Below are positions 28,520-37,838 of a DNA stretch of 64,000 bases, piece after piece (within the stretch, counting starts at the first letter, position 1; every line of letters begins with the position of its first letter). Position numbers and translations under genes: made by a program. The notes below the pieces were generated by a model. It was given only the letters and a program-made list of their open reading frames with translations. It did no database searches and was not told where the DNA came from. The stretch is from Pycnococcus provasolii (taxonomy: Eukaryota > Chlorophyta > Pseudoscourfieldiophyceae > Pseudoscourfieldiales): assembly GCA_049487715.1 (NCBI GenBank), contig CP150551.1:744001-808000 (forward strand). Reading direction: 5' to 3'.

Positions 28520-29677
28520 TCAGTTCTTGCGCTTGCGGCCTCCGCCACCTCCACCGCCGCCTCCTCCGCCACCGCCCTGCTGAGGCATGTAATGCTGCAT
28601 GCCTCGGCCAGGCATCGGACCGCCCATCATCATCATGCCCATCGGCGGTCGACCGTGACCGTGATGTCCTGCCCATGGCGGCATACCCTGCATTGCACCT
28701 GGATACGCCGGCATGCCATAGCCACCCATCATCGGGTTCCCACCGTGCGGCCCACCCATTCCCGGGTGTCCCATGGGCGCGCCCCATATACGCGACTGCA
28801 CTTTTTGGTTCACGAGCGCTGCAACGTATGTGGGTCCAGCTCGTTCACACATCTGCCTCACGGCGTTCACGTCGGCGAGCGTCGCGACGACGGGTTTTCC
28901 CTGTAGCTTGGACGTGTTCGCGACTTTGATGAGCTCCTTTGCCTCGTCCGCGTCGCCGACCTCGACGACCGCCCACCCCTTGCTCTTTCCGTTGACAGGG
29001 TCAGCAAGAAATTCGACATGTTTAGCGACAGCTTTTGCATCGCGCACAAGCGCCTCGACGTCTCGTTCGGTTGCGTGCCACGCCATGTTCGTCAGGAATA
29101 CGCACGCTCCGTCCATGGGCGGTGCGAGGAACGTGACGATTCCGTCGTCGAACGAGCTCTTGATGCGTGGCGGCGGAGGCTGCGCATCGACGACGTTGGG
29201 CACGTTCGCGTCGGCGTCGTCGTGCCTCGCATCGGCGTCGCCTTCGCCTTGTTCGTCGTCGCCGTCTCCTCGTTGATCTTGTAGCTCCTTCCTGTGCGTG
29301 ACCGCCGCGGCAGCTGCCGCCGCTGTTCCTATGTCGCCGTACAGGTCGTCGTCCGGCGCGATAGGCGCCGCTTCTGCGGCCGTTGCGAGTGTCGGCTGTG
29401 CGGCTCCTCCGGCACCCACTTTTAATTTTTTCGCAGCGTGTGCTACGCCTTGATCCTGCGCCGGTAAAGGTACTGCAGGTGCGGCTGTACCCGCCTGTAC
29501 GGATGTGACTTTTGTGTTTCCGAGCCCGAAGTCTTCGTCTTCTCCAAAGTCGAGATCGTCGTCGGAGTCGTTGTCTTCGTCGTCATCGACAGCGGCGGCG
29601 GCATTGTTATTGTTGTTGTTGTTCTCCTCCTTCTCCTCCTTGAGACTGTTGTCTTCGTCACCTGAGACAGGCGCCAT
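28520..29677 (-). CDS. CPSF6: CPSF6/CFIm68-like pre-mRNA 3' processing factor
   Basis: Larger subunit of cleavage factor Im, which helps choose poly(A) sites. 385 aa from the ATG at 29675-29677. The N-terminus is acidic (DDDEDNDSDDDLDFGEDEDF, DDLYGDIG). A single RRM of the CPSF6/7 type follows at about 195-275 (CVFLTNMAWHATERDVEALV ... GKSKGWAVVEV). The C-terminus is Gly/Met/Pro-rich, ending in a run of 13 Gly and RKRKN in place of the RS tail. The long ORF beyond the chosen start would translate TTAGGG-type and element sequence and is not used. Confidence 0.85.
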   Translation of the reverse strand: MAPVSGDEDNSLKEEKEENNNNNNNAAAAVDDDEDNDSDDDLDFGEDEDFGLGNTKVTSVQAGTAAPAVPLPAQDQGVAHAAKKLKVGAGGAAQPTLATAAEAAPIAPDDDLYGDIGTAAAAAAAVTHRKELQDQRGDGDDEQGEGDADARHDDADANVPNVVDAQPPPPRIKSSFDDGIVTFLAPPMDGACVFLTNMAWHATERDVEALVRDAKAVAKHVEFLADPVNGKSKGWAVVEVGDADEAKELIKVANTSKLQGKPVVATLADVNAVRQMCERAGPTYVAALVNQKVQSRIWGAPMGHPGMGGPHGGNPMMGGYGMPAYPGAMQGMPPWAGHHGHGRPPMGMMMMGGPMPGRGMQHYMPQQGGGGGGGGGGGGGRKRKN

Positions 29678-29888
29678 CAGGCAGGCAGGCAGGCAGGCGG
29701 TGTATGCACCCTGTTCACGAGGAGGTGGGATGAACGCACAAACACAAGTGCGCCTTTTGTGCGATGATGATGGCGTTTCCAACGGGGGGGATGGACAAAA
29801 CATCAAACCCTCTGAGGTAGCTCGGGTTAGGGTTTTATGCGGATAAGGATATGGTACTTTTAGTTTAGGGTTACGGCAAGAAGGCACC

Positions 29889-30120
29889 ACTAGAGGGAGC
29901 TCCTGGTATAAGAAATGACATTTCGTGGGTATAGCGAACTTTTGGTCGAGACATTTGGTCGAGACAACTTTCAGATTAGGGTTTAACTTGGCCTCGACCA
30001 TTTTACTGTTATAAACCTAACCCTAACCCTAACCCTAACCTCCTAACCCCTCCCGACCAAATTTGTCCAGAATCGCTATCCACGAAATGTCATTTCTTAT
30101 ACCCAGGAGCTCCTTCTAAT
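29889..30120. mobile_element. Miniature inverted-repeat element with 9-bp target duplication
   Basis: A 232-bp element bounded by the direct repeat GAAGGCACC at 29880-29888 and 30121-30129. Its ends are inverted repeats of about 50 bp: left A(C)TAGAGGGAGCTCCTGG then TATAAG...; right, reverse-complemented, A(T)TAGAAGGAGCTCCTGG. They share the 18-mer AGAAATGACATTTCGTGG exactly, with two 1-nt indels nearby. Weaker symmetry (ATTTGGTCG) continues inward to about 80 bp. The centre holds four CCCTAA units. There is no coding sequence. A 9-bp duplication with long inverted ends fits a Mutator-like non-autonomous element. Confidence 0.8.
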
Positions 30121-30129
30121 GAAGGCACC

Positions 30130-30937
30130 GTCGAACTCTATTAGGGTTCGGGACTTCGGGTTAGGGTTATGGGTTAGGGTTATAGGTTATGGGTTAGGGT
30201 TGTTATCGTAGTGTGGGTTGCTGGCTCCTCCCCCCTGCACCAGATCCCTGCACCAGATCACCGTTCGGTGCGTGTAAGAAGCACTCAAAAGAAACGTCGC
30301 ATTTGTCGAGAACCGTTCACTGGCAACCCACTGGAAGAACTGCTCTCTCTAGAGCTGTTCTTCTTCTTTACAGTGTACTGTACTGCCTAGAAAGCTGCTT
30401 TCTGCTGTAAGCTGTTGTAAATGTTGTTGTGGGAGCCTCCCCAACCCATGAATTGCTCTGGTACTCTTTCTTGTAGTATGTACTGAAGCGATGATTAGCC
30501 GATGATAAAGGCACTGTGGGACCCGATGATTAGCACTGTTTTTTCCCGATGCTTCAGAACTGCCTTATTGTGTGTGTATCGAATAGTTGCAGTTCTTCTC
30601 GAATAGTGTAACAAGGTACCACTAGATCGACAAGACAGAGAAGGAATTACAGGGGGCCGACCAGACTGCCACACCGGTTCTGCCTGTTATTTCCACACGA
30701 TAGGACTACTTGCCGTCCCATTTGGGTGCTCGCATCACGGTATCAGGGTGACTTGCTGGGTGGGTGGGCCAGGCGTCGGCCTCTCCCCTCTGCTCTTGCT
30801 CGGGACAACATTAACCTTAAAAACTTTCTCTTAGTACAGTACGTCGGCGGCCTTACTACGAAAAACCTCGTCGCTTCTCACCTGTGTGTGTCTACAAGGG
30901 CCTCGTTCCTAGTTGTTTGATAGATAACCAGTCATCC
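30130..30937. other. Gene-free region upstream of CFAP119
   Basis: Degenerate TTAGGG-type motifs at 30141-30200 (TTAGGGTT, GGGTTAGGGTTATGGG). The remainder, about 30210-30937, has only short random ORFs. No RNA gene was recognised. Confidence 0.5.
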
Positions 30938-31900
30938 ATGGCGAAGTCTCTGTGCTGGTGCGACCTAACCGCACAGACGTTGGAGGCTATCTCGGCACGC
31001 CCCGTCGACCACCACGGCGACTCGTCGCTCGCCAAGGCGCTCGACTTAAAACACTACAAGACGGATGCGCGCGAACGTATCCTGCTTGACCTCTACGTCA
31101 TGACGCTCGCTGCTTGCAAGGAGCGCAAACTCACGCCCGAGAAGACGTCGACGTTCTTCTCTATCGTCAAGGCGAACCATTTCAAGTACGCCATTCACCT
31201 CCTTCGTTTTTGCCTATTTGCGGGAAAGGAGGAAAAAAAACAAATGGTCAACGTCCACCTTTTCATAAACTTACGATAACACACACACACGCCTCCCTTT
31301 GTTAGGGCAATCGAGGACTTGAAGCCTCCCACGAACACCGGCTTGACTGTTGAGAAGAGCTTCGAGTACTTTCAGCAGCTCATGGTCATGCACTCCGCGC
31401 ACAGACCACCGTACTCCGTGGGAATATTCACCGTCGCGGAGACGAAGGACCTCACCGAGTGGATGCTCGCGACGTACTACAGGCACTACAAGCTGTACCA
31501 GTACGCGTTCTGCAAACGAGTGACGCTCGACGTCGCGACGGACGAGCCTGGGCATATCGTCGAGATGTTTTCCGTGCGCTTCCCCGACGGCGTGCAACCG
31601 CTCACCGAAGCGCTCACGGAGGAGGAGCATAACGCGAAACTTGAGGAGGAGCGCCTTGCAGCGGAGGAGGCTGCAAAGCAAGCGGAGGAGGAGGCTGCGG
31701 CCGCTGCGGAAGCGGCACGCCTCGCGGCGATCGAAAAGGAGTTTGCGGAGAGCATTCCCGCCGAGGTTGGTGAAAAGGTGGACACGGTGCTCGAGAAGAG
31801 GCTCGCTGTGATGAAGGAGGAACTCGAGGCTCAATTCCAGGCACAAGAGGCAACACTCCTCGAGAAGATTGCCGCTCTGGAGGCTAAGGCGGGCGCGTGA
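30938..31900 (+). CDS. CFAP119: CFAP119/CCDC189-like ciliary protein
   Basis: Flagellar/ciliary axoneme protein in other eukaryotes. Two exons, 30938-31185 and 31306-31900, separated by a 120-bp intron (donor AA|GTACGC, acceptor GTTAG|G). Splicing restores IVKANHFK-AIEDLKPPTNTG. Product 280 aa. The core matches the family: ARERILLDLYVMTLAACKERKLTPEKTSTFFSI is followed by VEKSFEYFQQLMVMHSAHRPPYSVGIF and LTEWMLATYYRHYKLYQYAF. The C-terminal 100 residues form an Ala/Glu-rich coiled coil. Confidence 0.85.
31186..31305 (+). other. Intron of the CFAP119-like gene
   Basis: 120 bp, GTACGC donor and TTAG acceptor; holds a CA-repeat near its 3' end. Supported by restored protein continuity. Confidence 0.85.
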
Positions 31901-32174
31901 CACGGTCGACAAGGGAATCGCTTACTTGTAACAACATTAAATATATTGAGAGAACCTCCACCCACGAACGTGCCCCGCCCATGCGGCACCGAGCTGACGT
32001 AATGGCATACGTCACGTCGTCCTTACACCGTCGATAGCCTCGCGTGCCACTTGGGCAGCACTTTGGCACAAGCGCCCAGGATGTGACAGGTTGGAACTAC
32101 TGTACAAGAATAGCTTTTTAGTTCGTGTTGCACAATTACAAAGTAAGTATGTACTGTAAGTAAAAAGAAACCAT

Positions 32175-32873
32175 TTATTTGAAGTTGGCCGTGCGGTTTC
32201 CGCTCCGCGGGTAGGCGTGAGATCGGCCACCAGCCTGCGGCGCGCCGGCGTGACTGCTTCCCCACGCCGCAAGCTTACGAGGCTCCACGTCCTTCTCGCG
32301 TCGCTTCGCCTTGGACGACCTTGACCCTGCGCGTTGCACGCCACCAACACCCATCGCGAGAGCATTGAGCAACGCATCCGACGGTGGAACTGATGCTGTA
32401 GCACCAGCCGCCTTTTGTGCATTGCCACTACCGAAGCCTGTGTTGGTTTTGTCACCCTTGAACTTCTTCCGCGAGAGCTTCTTTGCCTGTGACGTACTGT
32501 CGCGCGCGCGAGCACGCTTCGCCCGTCTGATGCCCCCTTCCGACTTCTCCTTGTCGTCTGTGCGTTTTTCGTCATCATCTTCATCAACCTCGTCACCCTC
32601 AATTGCCTCCGCAGTACTCGTAGGCGCTCCTTGCTCGCCGTGCTGCTGCGGCTGCTCTGCCGCCGCCGCCGCCGCCGCCGCCGCCTCTGCCTCCGCTATC
32701 AGTGCGCGCTCTCGCTCCTCTTCTTCTTGAATGAGTTCCTCCTCTTCGACGCGCGCCGCGATGCGTGCCGGCGCCGCGCCTGCTCCCGCGAACACGGCGA
32801 GCAGCGGGTCCAGCGCCGCCGACGCCGCCGGTGAGGCTGACGGCACGAGGCGCGACGAGAGCACGGAGAGCAT
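32175..32873 (-). CDS. Unknown basic/acidic nuclear-looking protein
   Basis: 232 aa. It starts with a hydrophobic-helical segment (MLSVLSSRLVPSAS ... LDPLLAVFAGAGAAP). A Glu/Ala coiled coil follows (RVEEEELIQEEEERERALIAEAEAAAA), then an acidic patch (EGDEVDEDDDEKRTDD) and Lys/Arg-rich nuclear-localisation-like segments (RRAKRARAR, KKLSRKKFKGDK, SSKAKRREKD). The look is that of a nucleolar or RNP-associated protein, but I recognise no domain. The 5' end could have another exon, since the ATG directly follows CCAGGGCG. Confidence 0.5.
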   Translation of the reverse strand: MLSVLSSRLVPSASPAASAALDPLLAVFAGAGAAPARIAARVEEEELIQEEEERERALIAEAEAAAAAAAAAEQPQQHGEQGAPTSTAEAIEGDEVDEDDDEKRTDDKEKSEGGIRRAKRARARDSTSQAKKLSRKKFKGDKTNTGFGSGNAQKAAGATASVPPSDALLNALAMGVGGVQRAGSRSSKAKRREKDVEPRKLAAWGSSHAGAPQAGGRSHAYPRSGNRTANFK

Positions 32874-32947
32874 CGCCCTGGATAAATGGGGGGGACCTGG
32901 GGCGAAGGAAACGAAATACTTCTAAGAACAAGGGCGGTGCCGTGCCG

Positions 32948-32970
32948 TTAGGGTTAGGGTTAGGGTTAGG
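32948..32970 (+). repeat. Interstitial TTAGGG array
   Basis: Just under four tandem TTAGGG units in the spacer between two minus-strand genes, 75 bp upstream of the start at 32873 and antisense to that gene. Confidence 0.92.
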
Positions 32971-33084
32971 TAAAGACCTTTAGTTAGGGGTTCCAACTCT
33001 AAGACCGTAGCACACAAGGGGAACATCCACGTGGATGCTTGGCTTTGAAAAAACAGGTTACAGGTTTAGTTATTTGGTGAAGCA

Positions 33085-33816
33085 CTACTCCTTGTCGTGG
33101 CGCTTATGGTGATGATGGCGGTGGTGGTGGTGGTGGTGGCGGCGCTTACGCTCGCCTTGGTCGTCCACCGCATCTGACAATGCAGCACCCTCCGGGTCGT
33201 GCCGACGACGGTGGTGGTGGTGATGGCGGCGCTTACGCTCACCCTTTTCGTCGTTCGCAGCTGGCGTAGCACCCTCCGGGTCGAGGCTCACTGTGCTACG
33301 AAGCAAGTCGAAGACACTTCCGCCCGATGGCTCGGCGCCGCAACGCGCGGTATCGTCCACACCACCGGCTCCCGGTGCGTCCTCGTCCATAGCGCGCGCT
33401 GACGCCGCCGTGGGTGCCGCCGCGGCGGGAGGCGCGCCTTCTCCAGCCTCGGTTGCACGTGCCGCGCGGTAGTCCTTGACATGCTCGACGCGTATGGTTC
33501 GCCCCGCGACCGTCGCTCCGTTGAGGTTGTCTACTGCGAGGACCGTACTTCTCTGGTCCTCGTACGCAAGGAAGGCAAAACCTCGCGGCGCGTGAGGCGG
33601 CTCCTTTCCGCGTGGCATGTCCAAGTGCACGATTTCTCCGCACTGTCCCATAACGGCGAGCACGTCGCCCTCGGTGAGTGCCTTGGGCAGTCCTCCGACG
33701 TACACGTACGCGGAATCTCTGAACTCGGCGTGCCATGATGCGCGCTCGCCGATGCCCTGTTCGAGTTCGCGCCAGTTCAACGCCTGCGTGTTTTTGATTT
33801 GCGTTAGCGCGTTCAT
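33085..33816 (-). CDS. RBMX2: RBMX2/Snu17 (Ist3)-like splicing factor
   Basis: RRM subunit of the RES complex of the activated spliceosome. 243 aa from the ATG at 33814-33816. The N-terminus MNALTQIKNTQALNWRELE and SWHAEFRDSAYVYVGGLP are typical of the family, as are GEIVHLDMPRGKE, FAFLAYEDQRSTVLAVDNLNG and TIRVEHVKDYRA. The tail holds two copies of a GERKRRHHHHH-type basic/His-rich repeat, separated by DPEGAAL. No introns. Confidence 0.92.
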   Translation of the reverse strand: MNALTQIKNTQALNWRELEQGIGERASWHAEFRDSAYVYVGGLPKALTEGDVLAVMGQCGEIVHLDMPRGKEPPHAPRGFAFLAYEDQRSTVLAVDNLNGATVAGRTIRVEHVKDYRAARATEAGEGAPPAAAAPTAASARAMDEDAPGAGGVDDTARCGAEPSGGSVFDLLRSTVSLDPEGATPAANDEKGERKRRHHHHHRRRHDPEGAALSDAVDDQGERKRRHHHHHHRHHHHKRHDKE

Positions 33817-34186
33817 GGCAAGAAACTTGACGAACAGACACACGACCACGGCGCCGCGTCCACAGGTTGTCTCGTCACGCGACGCGAGCGACGGCGGCGG
33901 CGGCGCAGTGCGGCTAGAACCAAAAATGATCCCCTTCCTACCTGGTGCCTGGTCACGTTTTGGTTGCAGTACTTTACATAGTAAATTGTTCCGTTCTCCA
34001 AGTGGATCCCCGAGTGACAGACTTTTCCGTTCTCCGTCTGGGTTTGTTAGACTATGTTTTCGTGTGCCCCCATCCTCCCGCGCCAACCCGTGCTCTCATT
34101 TCCTTCGCCCCTGATCAGCCGCGTGTGCTTGTTCGCAGCCGCAGCGACAACGCGGTAACGAAGCAGTTGTGGAATATTTCTCTAAT

Positions 34187-34762
34187 ATGGGCCTCCTGTC
34201 CATCATTCGCAAGGTGAAGCGCAAAGAGCGCGAGATGCGCTTGCTCATGGTTGGCCTCGACAACGCGGGCAAGACGACGGTCGTACGCCGCGTGAACGGC
34301 GAAGACATCACCGGCCTGGCACCCACCGTGGGCTTCCACATCAAGACAATGGCGTACAACGTCGGTGGCGTGTCCTACCGGCTGAACGTGTGGGACGTCG
34401 GTGGCCAACGCAGCCTGCGCGGCTACTGGCGCAACTACTTCGAGAAGACGGACGCGCTCGTCTGGGTCGTCGACAGCGGCGACGTGATGCGGATGGACGA
34501 GTGCGCCGCCGAGCTGTCTGCTCTGCTGGGAGAGGAACGTCTTCTAGGCGCGACGCTGCTGGTGCTCGCGAATAAGCAGGACCTGAGCGGCGCGCTTTCG
34601 GTGGACGAGGTGTCCAAGCGCCTTGGCCTGACGGGCGAGAGCGTGGGCAAGACGAGACACTGGCAGGTGGCTGCGTGCTCAGCGGCGACAGGTGAAGGCT
34701 TGCTCGACGCCTTCCACTGGGTGGTGAGCGACGTCGCGAGCCGTCTCTACGCGCTCGCTTAG
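34187..34762 (+). CDS. ARL2: ARL2-like small GTPase
   Basis: Arf-like GTPase that works with tubulin cofactor D and in ciliary lipid-protein traffic. 191 aa from the ATG at 34187, giving the myristoylation-type start MGLLSIIRKVKRKEREMR of ARL2. G1 GLDNAGKT, switch I APTVGF, G3 WDVGGQ and G4 NKQD are all present, with SLRGYWRNYFEKTDALVWVVDS as in ARL2. Upstream in-frame residues are not used. It lies 425 bp from the divergent RBMX2 start if one ignores the ORF extension; the spacer holds both promoters. Confidence 0.93.
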   Translation: MGLLSIIRKVKRKEREMRLLMVGLDNAGKTTVVRRVNGEDITGLAPTVGFHIKTMAYNVGGVSYRLNVWDVGGQRSLRGYWRNYFEKTDALVWVVDSGDVMRMDECAAELSALLGEERLLGATLLVLANKQDLSGALSVDEVSKRLGLTGESVGKTRHWQVAACSAATGEGLLDAFHWVVSDVASRLYALA

Positions 34763-34939
34763 AACAAAATGTACCTGTATAATCACTCATTTTTGTAACA
34801 TAGCTTTCATTTCAAACCCCTGCCGATTCGCCCGACTTTTTGCTCCCCCTCCGCCTCAGGCCTCCCCTCTCTCGCCCGCCGCCATACTTTTCCTCATGCG
34901 ATCAGTTTTTTTTGTCAAACGGCGCAAAAAAATAGGATG

Positions 34940-35039
34940 TGTAAAGGTGATGCTCTTCCACTGAGCTATTCAAGCATGATCAGAATACACTACATCAGAA
35001 CAGTACTCAAAGGGAGTTTCGATCTCCCGACCCTCACCG
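34940..35039 (-). tRNA. Circularly permuted tRNA-Val(UAC) gene
   Basis: On the minus strand the 3' half comes first (35039-35004), then 28 nt (35003-34976), then the 5' half (34975-34940). Joined 5'-to-3' they make a 72-nt cloverleaf. The acceptor stem GCTTGAA/TTTGAGT has 7 pairs, three of them G-U, and A73. The D arm is GCTC-AGTGGAA-GAGC, and the anticodon stem TCACC/GGTGA is perfect. The loop is TTTACAC (anticodon TAC at 34943-34941). Variable loop GGGTC; T arm GGGAG-ATCGAAA-CTCCC. Box A (TAGCTCAGTGG) and box B (GATCGAAAC) fit consensus, but B precedes A. Leader TGAA pairs with TTTA beside the anticodon stem, leaving 3-nt bulges ATC and CAC as in a bulge-helix-bulge; cutting each after its second base yields exactly TTTACAC. 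A run of seven Ts (34932-34926) could end Pol III transcription. Confidence 0.85.
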
Positions 35040-35219
35040 ATTTCAGCAGGGGATACCGGTTCGGAAGGTGACATAGTAGAAGTATCACATTTTTTAATTC
35101 TAATTTTCCATTTCCCAGCAAGTCTTTGGGTGTTTTTTTGGAGAGTATCATGATTCTTCAGCTACGTGACAAAGCTCCTCGCTCTGAAGGAATAATGTTA
35201 CAAGATGTTATACAAATAA

Positions 35220-36114
35220 CTATCGCCGTTTCGACGACGTGACTCCGACGATATTCATCCCAAAGTCGTCGGAGTCGCTGTCCTCTTCCTCCCCAACGAC
35301 ACTATCGTATCCATCCTCCTCCTCCTCCTCCTCCGTCGCCTCGTGTCTCTGTGACACCGCCGCTGCAGCGCGCGCTCCCACGCGAGCCGCGGCTTGCACA
35401 GCATTCTCCTCCTCCTTCTGCTCTCGCTCGTCGAGAAAGCTTGTAAGCAAGGAACGCGTTCTCGCACGAGCCTCCTCGAAGTCCTCCTCCTCCTCCTCCT
35501 CCTCCTCCTCCCTCGTCGTCGTCGTCATAGTTGGTTTGTCGTCCGACGAGCGTGGCACTGTCACGCTTGTCCATCTTTCTCGTCTTCGTTGGCGCTTCCA
35601 CTGGAAGTTCCTTCGCCTTCGCCTTCGCCTTCGTCGCCGATGTGACGACGCGATTTGCGTCAGGCGTGAAGGTCAGTGTGCGCACCGTGCGTGCAAAGTG
35701 TGCCCCAGGCTCCACCACGCTGGTTTTCTCCCGCTGGTGCACGTCGCTAGCTTTTTCGCACGCGATTTCCTCCTCCGCTCGCTTGCGCTTGTACTCGCCC
35801 AGGTCGAACGCCGGCTTGGCGTCTCGAATTCTGAGCTTTCCGCCTCCCCTCGCCTTGCTTCCCTCGAACGCCGCCGTCACGCGCCTGACTGCACGTTCGT
35901 CCTTGACTTCGACGTCTACGAACGCGAATCCACGACACGTGTCCTCCGTCGACGTTGCGAGGTTGGTTGCGAGGCTGAGGTGCTTTCCAAACGGTCTGAA
36001 CGTCTTTGGCAGTGGCATGTCAACAGCAAGCACGTTTCCCATGGGCGCGAGCATGCGCGCGACCTCTTCTGACGAGGCGTCATGTGCGAGTCCCGCGACG
36101 TAGAAGCGGCGCAT
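35220..36114 (-). CDS. NOL8-like RRM protein, apparent 1-bp frameshift
   Basis: Nucleolar-type RRM protein. From the ATG at 36112-36114: MRRFYVAGLAHDASSEEVARM (RNP2), CRGFAFVDVEV (RNP1), then GKLRIRDAKPAFDLGEYKRKR, which resembles the post-RRM segment of NOL8 proteins. The frame then runs to DRQTNYDDDDE-like acidic residues at about 35515. Beyond that the same frame gives an implausible Gly run, while the +1 frame gives Glu-rich sequence, then RSLLTSFLDEREQKEEE and a C-terminal SDDFGMNIVGVTSSKRR. One extra base in the CCC at 35510-35512 would explain it; the whole would then be 297 aa. Sequencing error, a repeat indel or a small intron are possible. Confidence 0.65.
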
Positions 36115-36319
36115 CGGGGGAAGAAGAGAAGAGCAGGTATAGACGCTTTTCGCTGCCGCTGCCGCTGCGGACTGAGCTGAGACTGGTGGAGTGGCCCGCT
36201 GCCCGGAATGAGAAAGATGAGGGAGGATGCGATGCGATGCGGATGCGCCGCCGGAAGGAAGAAAAAGAAGAACAGAAAAAGCAAGAAAGGAGCACCTGAA
36301 AACCCTAACAGAGCACAAT

Positions 36320-36336
36320 TAGGGTTAGGGTTAGCC
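36320..36336 (+). repeat. Short TTAGGG-type motif followed by C-run
   Basis: Two to three TTAGGG units and a run of ten Cs in the divergent spacer between the NOL8-like and DnaJ genes, about 95 bp before the DnaJ ATG and in sense orientation to it. Confidence 0.8.
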
Positions 36337-36428
36337 CCCCCCCCCTGGGCCCTAGTCTAAGAATATCCTCCGATCCACCGGTCGTCGTCGTCGTCGTCCG
36401 CCATAACAGTTTACCAAACCTCAGAACG

Positions 36429-37652
36429 ATGGCGCCGTACACGGATGACGAGCGCAACAACGCGCTGCAGTCGCTGCTAGTGGCGCAGCGCGCACTCCAG
36501 TCCGGCGACTCCGCCAAGGCGCAGCGCTTCTACGAAAAGGCCGCTCGTCTTGCACCTCGACTCCCAGAAGTGCTCGCGTTCGAGAGACTGCTTTCCTCCG
36601 CGGGTCCAGGTGCGTCCCCAAAGACGGGCCCGTCCCCATCCTCCTCCTCCACCTCGTACACATCATCCCAGCAACAACCGCGACAAAGGCACACGGCATC
36701 ATCGTCAGGGGCATCCTCAGCGCCGAAAAAGGAGGAGGGAACGCCGGAGCAAGTCGCACTCGTCAGGAAAATCAACGCCGCGAAAGACTACTACGATACA
36801 CTCAGCGTCGACAAGTCCGCATTAGAAGACGACATCAAACGAGCGTATAAGAAACTTGCGCTGAAACTTCACCCCGACAAAAATAAGGCGAACGGCGCGG
36901 AGGATGCGTTCAAGAAGGTGTCGAAGGCGGTGGCGTGCCTGACGGATGAACAGAGCCGAGCGTCGTACGACAGATACGGGCACGAGGATGGGCCTGCGGC
37001 GGCGGCGGCAGCGCGTGGAGGGGGCGGAATGCACGGAGGAGGGTTCCGAAGAGCACCGGGTGGCGGTTTCGAGGCGGAACTTAGCCCGGAAGACATCTTT
37101 AACATGATGTTCGGAGGTGGCTTCCCCGGTGGTTTCGCAGCCGCGGGCGGACCTGGGTTCCGCACGTACCACTTCCGCACGGGAGGAGGTGGTGGTCAGC
37201 GTCGGCAGCAGCAACAGCAGGCGCAGCAGGCGCCGCCCATCAACATGAACCTGATCTACCTCTTCCTCATGGCAACCGTATTCCTGCTGCAGCTGTTCGG
37301 ACAGTCTTCGCCACCCTACAGCTTCTCGAACGAGCCAAGGCACGGGTACACCGTGGAGCAGAAGACGACCCGGAGCAACGTGCCGTACTATACGAGGGAG
37401 AAGTACGACGTGCAGTATCCCGCCAGGAGCACCGCACGCTATCAGATGGAAAGCCGCATTGAGGGGGAATTCCGCGAGCATCTTGTGACGCAGTGCCACT
37501 ACGAACGTGTGCAGCGCGAGCGCATGAGAAGGTTTGGAAGCAGGCAACAGAGAGATTTCGCTGCGCAGATGGAGCTGGAGAATTGCAACAAGATGGAGCA
37601 ATACTTTCCTCAAAATCAATATCGTCATCGTCATCAATCCGCTACGTGGTAA
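36429..37652 (+). CDS. DnaJB12/B14-like ER membrane J-protein
   Basis: Hsp70 co-chaperone of the ER membrane with its J domain facing the cytosol, 407 aa. The N-terminal segment ERNNALQSLLVAQRALQSGD resembles the family's helical lead. The J domain spans about 120-190 (DYYDTLSVDKSALEDDIKRAYKKLALKLHPDKNK, HPD intact). Next is a Gly/Phe-rich region (FNMMFGGGFPGG), a single membrane segment (NMNLIYLFLMATVFLLQLF), and a DUF1977-type lumenal part (YSFSNEPRHGYTVEQKT ... NVPYYTREKYDVQYP). No introns. Confidence 0.9.
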   Translation: MAPYTDDERNNALQSLLVAQRALQSGDSAKAQRFYEKAARLAPRLPEVLAFERLLSSAGPGASPKTGPSPSSSSTSYTSSQQQPRQRHTASSSGASSAPKKEEGTPEQVALVRKINAAKDYYDTLSVDKSALEDDIKRAYKKLALKLHPDKNKANGAEDAFKKVSKAVACLTDEQSRASYDRYGHEDGPAAAAAARGGGGMHGGGFRRAPGGGFEAELSPEDIFNMMFGGGFPGGFAAAGGPGFRTYHFRTGGGGGQRRQQQQQAQQAPPINMNLIYLFLMATVFLLQLFGQSSPPYSFSNEPRHGYTVEQKTTRSNVPYYTREKYDVQYPARSTARYQMESRIEGEFREHLVTQCHYERVQRERMRRFGSRQQRDFAAQMELENCNKMEQYFPQNQYRHRHQSATW

Positions 37653-37838
37653 GAATCGACGCCAAAACAAATGCAGGGCTTAAGCAAGCCTATAAAAAAG
37701 AAGACATCAACATTATTTCTTACGAACCTGTTCGTTTTACTCCTTGATTTATTTGTTATCATTGTAGTATTGTGAATTGACTGAATTTCTCTCTCTCATC
37801 TCGCCTACTAAAACACAAAATCCGCCATTCATTCACCA

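Noticed and set aside
32599-32931. Alternative minus-strand 110-aa ORF overlapping the unknown nuclear protein
   Set aside because: Gly/Arg/Ala shadow of the coiled-coil coding sequence in another frame.
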